Program-made: the position numbers and the translations under genes
In this document: piece after piece, positions 4,356 to 7,438 of the stretch
How the letters are laid out: every line of letters starts with the position of its first letter
How positions within the stretch are numbered: the stretch's first letter is position 1
The notes under the pieces: generated by a model
The model's database searches: none
What the model saw: the letters and a program-made list of their open reading frames with translations, nothing else
What the model was told of the DNA's origin: nothing
NCBI GenBank assembly: GCA_005880055.1
Contig: VBJS01000046.1
Coordinates: 28,044 to 35,481, forward strand
Origin: Chloroflexota bacterium
Lineage (GTDB): Bacteria; Chloroflexota; Dehalococcoidia; SM23-28-2; RBG-16-64-32
Direction of reading: 5' to 3'
Length of the DNA stretch: 7,438 nt

Positions 4356-5768
4356 CTACGGCTCTACTTCACGCGTCTGGTCGATACCCTCCTTGCCGTC
4401 CGCGGGCTGGGCGGCGATGCCTGTGAATTGAAGGTAGGCCAGCTCTATGGCAGCCACTGAAAGAGCAGGGTTCCCGTTATCGTGCTCAGCGTTATCCCGA
4501 ATGATGGAGACGAGGTCACGTGCCAGGGCGCCGCTCAATGGGTGGTTGCGTGTCTGGGTGAGCAATCGCACCACCCGATCAAGGTCCGCGTCGGCGAACT
4601 CCAACGCCTGCTCTGCGCAGACCTGACGAAGGACTTGCTTGAACTCTTTGGGCCCCGTGGCCGGCATCCGCACTTTGTAGAGGATGCGGCGCAGGAAGGC
4701 AGAGTCCGCCAGGTCCGTTGGGTTGAGGTTGGTCGAGAAGAGCAGGGTGACATCGAACGGGAACTCAATCGCCTCGCCGGTTCGCAGGACCAAGTAGTCG
4801 CTTCCCCGCTCAAGCGCCATGATCCAGCGGTTGAGCAGTTCCGCGGGGCTAACCTTCTGCCGTCCAAAATCGTCCACGAGCAAGAACCCGCCCTGCGCCT
4901 TCACGTGCTTTGGCGCCTGGTAGAATTTCGCGATGGGGTCGTATCCCAGCTCGAGCGATTCTGCGGTTAGTTCACCGCCTACTACCAAGCCGGGACGCCG
5001 GATGCGCACCCAGCGACGGTCGGTGGACTCGTCCCGAGGCCCGACGCGTTTGAACGCCGCGCCGGAATCGCTGGGCGGGCCGGCCACGTCCGTGCTATCG
5101 ATGCGGACGTGCACGGTGGCGTCGAATGTGCGGATGATCTGGCCGTAGGCATAGAGCGCGTAGGGGATGAGGACCTCGCCCTCCAGATTGGCGATGAACT
5201 GGCTGAGGAGGCTGGTCTTCCCGTTACCAGAGGGGCCGAATACCATGGCGCAACGGCCGGAACTGAGCGCCCGCGAGAGAAGTCCGGCCGCGGCTTCGTC
5301 GACGACCAGGGAGTTGAACGCCTTCGCAATCGCTTCTGGCGCCGGCCGCCGGCGGTCCTTGCTCTGGCTGCCGATTACCTTCTGATACTGGCCGATTGTT
5401 ACCGGCGCTGCGCCCGCGTAGCGGCAGCGCTCCAACGCCTGCTCGGCCCGCTGCTCGCCCCTTTCCGTCAGGCGGAAGCGGTAGCTTGTCGAGAGATCAT
5501 ACGTGCTGCCGCCTCCGACGATTTCGCAGAGCCGGTCCGCTTTGAGCGATTCCAGCAGCGCCTCCACCAGCTTGACGGGGAGGCCGACGACGCGCCCGAC
5601 GTGATCCGGCGTGGGCGTGTCAGCATAGTGAATGACCTTCAGTACCAGCTCCAGCAGAAACGAAGGCGAGAGGCCCGTCTCTTCGAGCGATGCCGGCGCT
5701 GGAGGCATTGCCGGAACGCCGGCAGGCCTCTCGGCGACGGCTGCTTGACCGGGGGCAAATGATTGCAT
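4356..5768 (-). CDS. Winged-helix plus AAA+ family ATPase, role unknown
   Basis: A cytoplasmic P-loop ATPase of 470 residues. The chosen start is the ATG at 5768 (MQSFAPGQ), with GAGG five bases upstream; the upstream TTG at 5813 has weaker support. After a Pro/Ala-rich leader (1-32), residues about 35-120 look like a winged-helix domain ending in FRLTERGEQRAEQAL, a typical wing and closing helix. The ATPase core follows. Walker A GPSGNGKTS is at 178-186 and Walker B FLLVDD at 295-300. A sensor-1 Asn lies in LLFSTNLNP at 342-350, and a probable arginine finger is in SAFLRR at 357-361. A helical lid runs to about 450. The DNA-binding-like domain joined to an AAA+ motor suggests a regulator, remodeller or chaperone. 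I recall such predicted ATPases with chaperone activity in Chloroflexota, sometimes near type IV/Tad pilus genes, but no such genes are visible here. Not secreted. Confidence 0.85.
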   Translation of the reverse strand: MQSFAPGQAAVAERPAGVPAMPPAPASLEETGLSPSFLLELVLKVIHYADTPTPDHVGRVVGLPVKLVEALLESLKADRLCEIVGGGSTYDLSTSYRFRLTERGEQRAEQALERCRYAGAAPVTIGQYQKVIGSQSKDRRRPAPEAIAKAFNSLVVDEAAAGLLSRALSSGRCAMVFGPSGNGKTSLLSQFIANLEGEVLIPYALYAYGQIIRTFDATVHVRIDSTDVAGPPSDSGAAFKRVGPRDESTDRRWVRIRRPGLVVGGELTAESLELGYDPIAKFYQAPKHVKAQGGFLLVDDFGRQKVSPAELLNRWIMALERGSDYLVLRTGEAIEFPFDVTLLFSTNLNPTDLADSAFLRRILYKVRMPATGPKEFKQVLRQVCAEQALEFADADLDRVVRLLTQTRNHPLSGALARDLVSIIRDNAEHDNGNPALSVAAIELAYLQFTGIAAQPADGKEGIDQTREVEP

Positions 5769-5773
5769 GTTTA

Positions 5774-5889
5774 CCTCAATTGGCTCCAGGGACCGGTCCG
5801 CACGTCTAGGCAAACTGCTCCCGCATAAGCGGACGCGCTAAAGGGCCGGTTGTTACGGCCTGACGGACGGCGGGTTGTGCGACAAAACC
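5774..5889 (-). promoter_or_regulatory. Leader region of the ATPase gene
   Basis: About 120 bases lie between the nrdJ terminator and the ATPase start; the Shine-Dalgarno GAGG is the complement of 5774-5777. The stretch contains the perfect palindrome GGACCGGTCC at 5790-5799 and a short CCGC/GCGG hairpin near 5820-5831. A promoter is expected here because a terminator precedes it, but I could not pick out convincing -35 and -10 boxes. Confidence 0.3.
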
Positions 5890-5921
5890 GAAGGGGCGCG
5901 GCTCGTTGACCGCGCCCCTTC
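5890..5921 (-). terminator. Intrinsic terminator of nrdJ
   Basis: A perfect 12-pair GC-rich stem joins GAAGGGGCGCGG (5890-5901) and CCGCGCCCCTTC (5910-5921) around an eight-base loop. Read on the - strand it is followed by GGTTTTGT, a short T run. With the nrdJ stop about 60 bases earlier, this is a convincing Rho-independent terminator. Confidence 0.8.
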
Positions 5922-5939
5922 AGCGAAGGAGGTCGCCCA

Positions 5940-5969
5940 GCGGCCGCGGGCGCCCCCACCCGCGGCCGC
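5940..5969 (-). terminator. Second perfect hairpin directly after the nrdJ stop
   Basis: GCGGCCGCGGG (5940-5950) pairs perfectly with CCCGCGGCCGC (5959-5969) over 11 pairs with an eight-base loop. It starts 13 bases after the nrdJ stop and 18 bases before the next hairpin in transcription order. It has no T run, so on its own it more likely stabilises the mRNA 3' end or backs up the terminator that follows. Confidence 0.6.
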
Positions 5970-5982
5970 AGTTATCGTCTAG

Positions 5983-7437
5983 TTATCCGCAACCACTGGT
6001 CGTCCCGCAGTTGTCGCATTTGTAGCAGGTGCCGGCGCGGGACATGATCCAGCCGCAGTTGCTGCACGGCGGCGCGTCCATTTGGGCGGAGTTAACCTTA
6101 GTGCCGTTCCCGTTGGTGCGAGAAACGGGCGCCATCTCTTCCTGGGCGATGAGCTTCGCCTTCACCGCATCGGACAGCACCCCGAACTCTTCTTTCTCCT
6201 CCTCGCTAAGGAACTGCGAGGCCAGCCAGCGGAAGATGTAATCGACAATGGACTGCGCTACGGGGATCTCCTTGTTCTCCGTGCGGCCGGAAGGCTCAAA
6301 GCGCATGTGCGAGAACTTGTTCACGAGATCGCGCAGGGGAACCCCGTACTGGAGGGCAAGCGAGATCGAAGTGGCGAAGGCGTCCATTATGCCGGACAGC
6401 GTGCTGCCCTCTTTCGCCATCACCAGCCAGATCTCGCCCGGGGCGCCGTCCTCGTACAGCCCCGCCGTCAGATACCCCTCGTGGCCTTCTATCGAGAACT
6501 TGTGCGTCCGTGACTGGCGGGTGGCGGGCAGCCGCCGCCGCACCGGGTGGGGAATCGCCTCTTGTGGAGTGTCGCTTGTTCCCTGTTCTTTGCTCGTCGA
6601 AAGCACCTGCGCCCGCTTGGAGCCGTCGCGGTAGATGGCGAGCGCCTTCAGTCCATGCTTCCATCCCTCGATGTACGCCTGCTCTATCTCCTCGACGCTT
6701 GCCGCCTCGGGCAGGTTCACGGTCTTCGAGATGGCGCCGGAGATAAACGGCTGGACGGCGCCCATCATCTTGACGTGGCCCAGCCAGTGGATGGTGCGCA
6801 TGCCGTTCTGAGCCTTGAAGGCGCAGTCGAACACCGGCAGGTGCTCCTCCAGCAGCTCGGGCGCGCCCTCGATTGTGCCCGTCTCGTTGATGTGCGAGAG
6901 AATGGCCGCCGTCTGCTCCTCGCTATATTCCAGCCGCCTGAGAGCGCGGGGCACGCTGCTGTTCACGATCGTCATCAGCCCGCCGCCGACGAGGTTCTTG
7001 TACTTGACGAGCGCGATGTCCGGCTCAACGCCTGTGGTATCGCAGTCCATCATGAAGCTGATCGTCCCGGTGGGCGCGATCACAGTGGCCTGCGAGTTGC
7101 GGTAACCGTGCTCGCGGCCCACCGCAAGAGCGTCATCCCAGGCGGAGCGGGAGGCGGCCAGGAGCGGCGCCGCCGCCTCATCCGCGTCCGGTATCTGGTC
7201 CACGGCTGCGCGGTGCTTCTCGATCACGCGCAGCATTGGTTCTGCGTTCCGTTCGTAGCCGGCGAAAGGCCCGACGCGGGAGGCGATGCGGGAACAGGTG
7301 GCGTAGGCGTGGCCGGTCATGATCGCCGTCAGCGACGCAGCCCAGGCCCGCCCCTCATCCGAGTCGTACGGAATACCGAGGCACATCAGCAGCGCCCCGA
7401 GGTTGGAGTAGCCGAGCCCCAGCTGCCGATAGTCGTT
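5983..7437 (-). CDS. nrdJ: Adenosylcobalamin-dependent (class II) ribonucleotide reductase, C-terminal part
   Basis: NrdJ reduces ribonucleotides to deoxyribonucleotides, using adenosylcobalamin to generate the radical, so it works with or without oxygen. The gene runs off the right edge; 484 residues are visible. The frame stays open upstream of the Met at 7386, reading YRQLGLGYSNLGALL, a conserved barrel segment, so that Met is internal. The phosphate-binding loop NSQATVIAPTGTIS followed by DCDTTGVEPD is at about 7030-7098. A barrel end at AIYRDGSKRAQ leads through a variable linker to a TSCPD-type domain (about 300-410 of the visible part: EGYLTAGLYEDG, SLALQYGVPL, RFEPSGRT). The protein ends with Cys-rich CSNCG...CYKCDNCG (C458, C461, C471, C474, C477, C483), the zinc-ribbon/redox tail of this family. 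The finger-loop radical Cys is outside the window. Two hairpins follow the TAA stop. Confidence 0.95.
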   Translation of the reverse strand, partial: NDYRQLGLGYSNLGALLMCLGIPYDSDEGRAWAASLTAIMTGHAYATCSRIASRVGPFAGYERNAEPMLRVIEKHRAAVDQIPDADEAAAPLLAASRSAWDDALAVGREHGYRNSQATVIAPTGTISFMMDCDTTGVEPDIALVKYKNLVGGGLMTIVNSSVPRALRRLEYSEEQTAAILSHINETGTIEGAPELLEEHLPVFDCAFKAQNGMRTIHWLGHVKMMGAVQPFISGAISKTVNLPEAASVEEIEQAYIEGWKHGLKALAIYRDGSKRAQVLSTSKEQGTSDTPQEAIPHPVRRRLPATRQSRTHKFSIEGHEGYLTAGLYEDGAPGEIWLVMAKEGSTLSGIMDAFATSISLALQYGVPLRDLVNKFSHMRFEPSGRTENKEIPVAQSIVDYIFRWLASQFLSEEEKEEFGVLSDAVKAKLIAQEEMAPVSRTNGNGTKVNSAQMDAPPCSNCGWIMSRAGTCYKCDNCGTTSGCG

Positions 7438-7438
7438 C

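Noticed and set aside
5109..5762. 217-codon open frame on the + strand within the ATPase gene
   Set aside because: Antisense to the ATPase, which has clear Walker motifs.
1..7438. CRISPR array, tRNA genes or a complete insertion sequence
   Set aside because: No regularly spaced direct repeats, no cloverleaf-like tRNA sequence and no transposase frame were seen.

Overview
The window reads as bacterial chromosome of fairly high GC content. The order ftsQ-ftsA-ftsZ, a cobalamin-dependent (class II) ribonucleotide reductase, a short Cys-rich CISCGC protein and TGTCATnCTGA-type intergenic repeats together suggest a Chloroflexota genome, perhaps Dehalococcoidia. That placement is inference from gene content and recalled resemblance; no search was run.

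Layout. Positions 1-2783 (+ strand) hold the end of a division gene cluster: the C-terminal part of FtsQ, then FtsA, then a complete FtsZ. These would act together at mid-cell: FtsZ forms the ring, FtsA tethers it to the membrane, and FtsQ links it to the periplasmic divisome. Positions 2784-3390 are a gene-free stretch of about 600 bases between convergent transcription units. It holds terminator-like hairpins, a candidate nested RNA fold, and an inverted-repeat element built from three copies of a TGTCATnCTGA motif. From 3391 to the right edge everything lies on the - strand. In transcription order these are: the C-terminal half of NrdJ (5' end outside the window), a tandem pair of perfect hairpins, a winged-helix/AAA+ ATPase of unknown role, a 55-residue Cys-rich protein, and a four-helix DUF2231-type membrane protein.

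The most important oddity is at the start of ftsA. A strong Shine-Dalgarno and GTG start encode a convincing FtsA N-terminus (MRPNFLAAID), but the reading frame then jumps straight to LRILGVG in another frame. The IDIGTTK phosphate-binding segment is missing. About 55 bases (a length of 3n+1) appear to have been lost between two otherwise well-preserved parts, either by a real deletion or by an assembly error. I found no clearly novel multi-gene system. The uncharacterised ATPase, the small CISCGC protein and the intergenic RNA/repeat region are the parts least explained by known biology.
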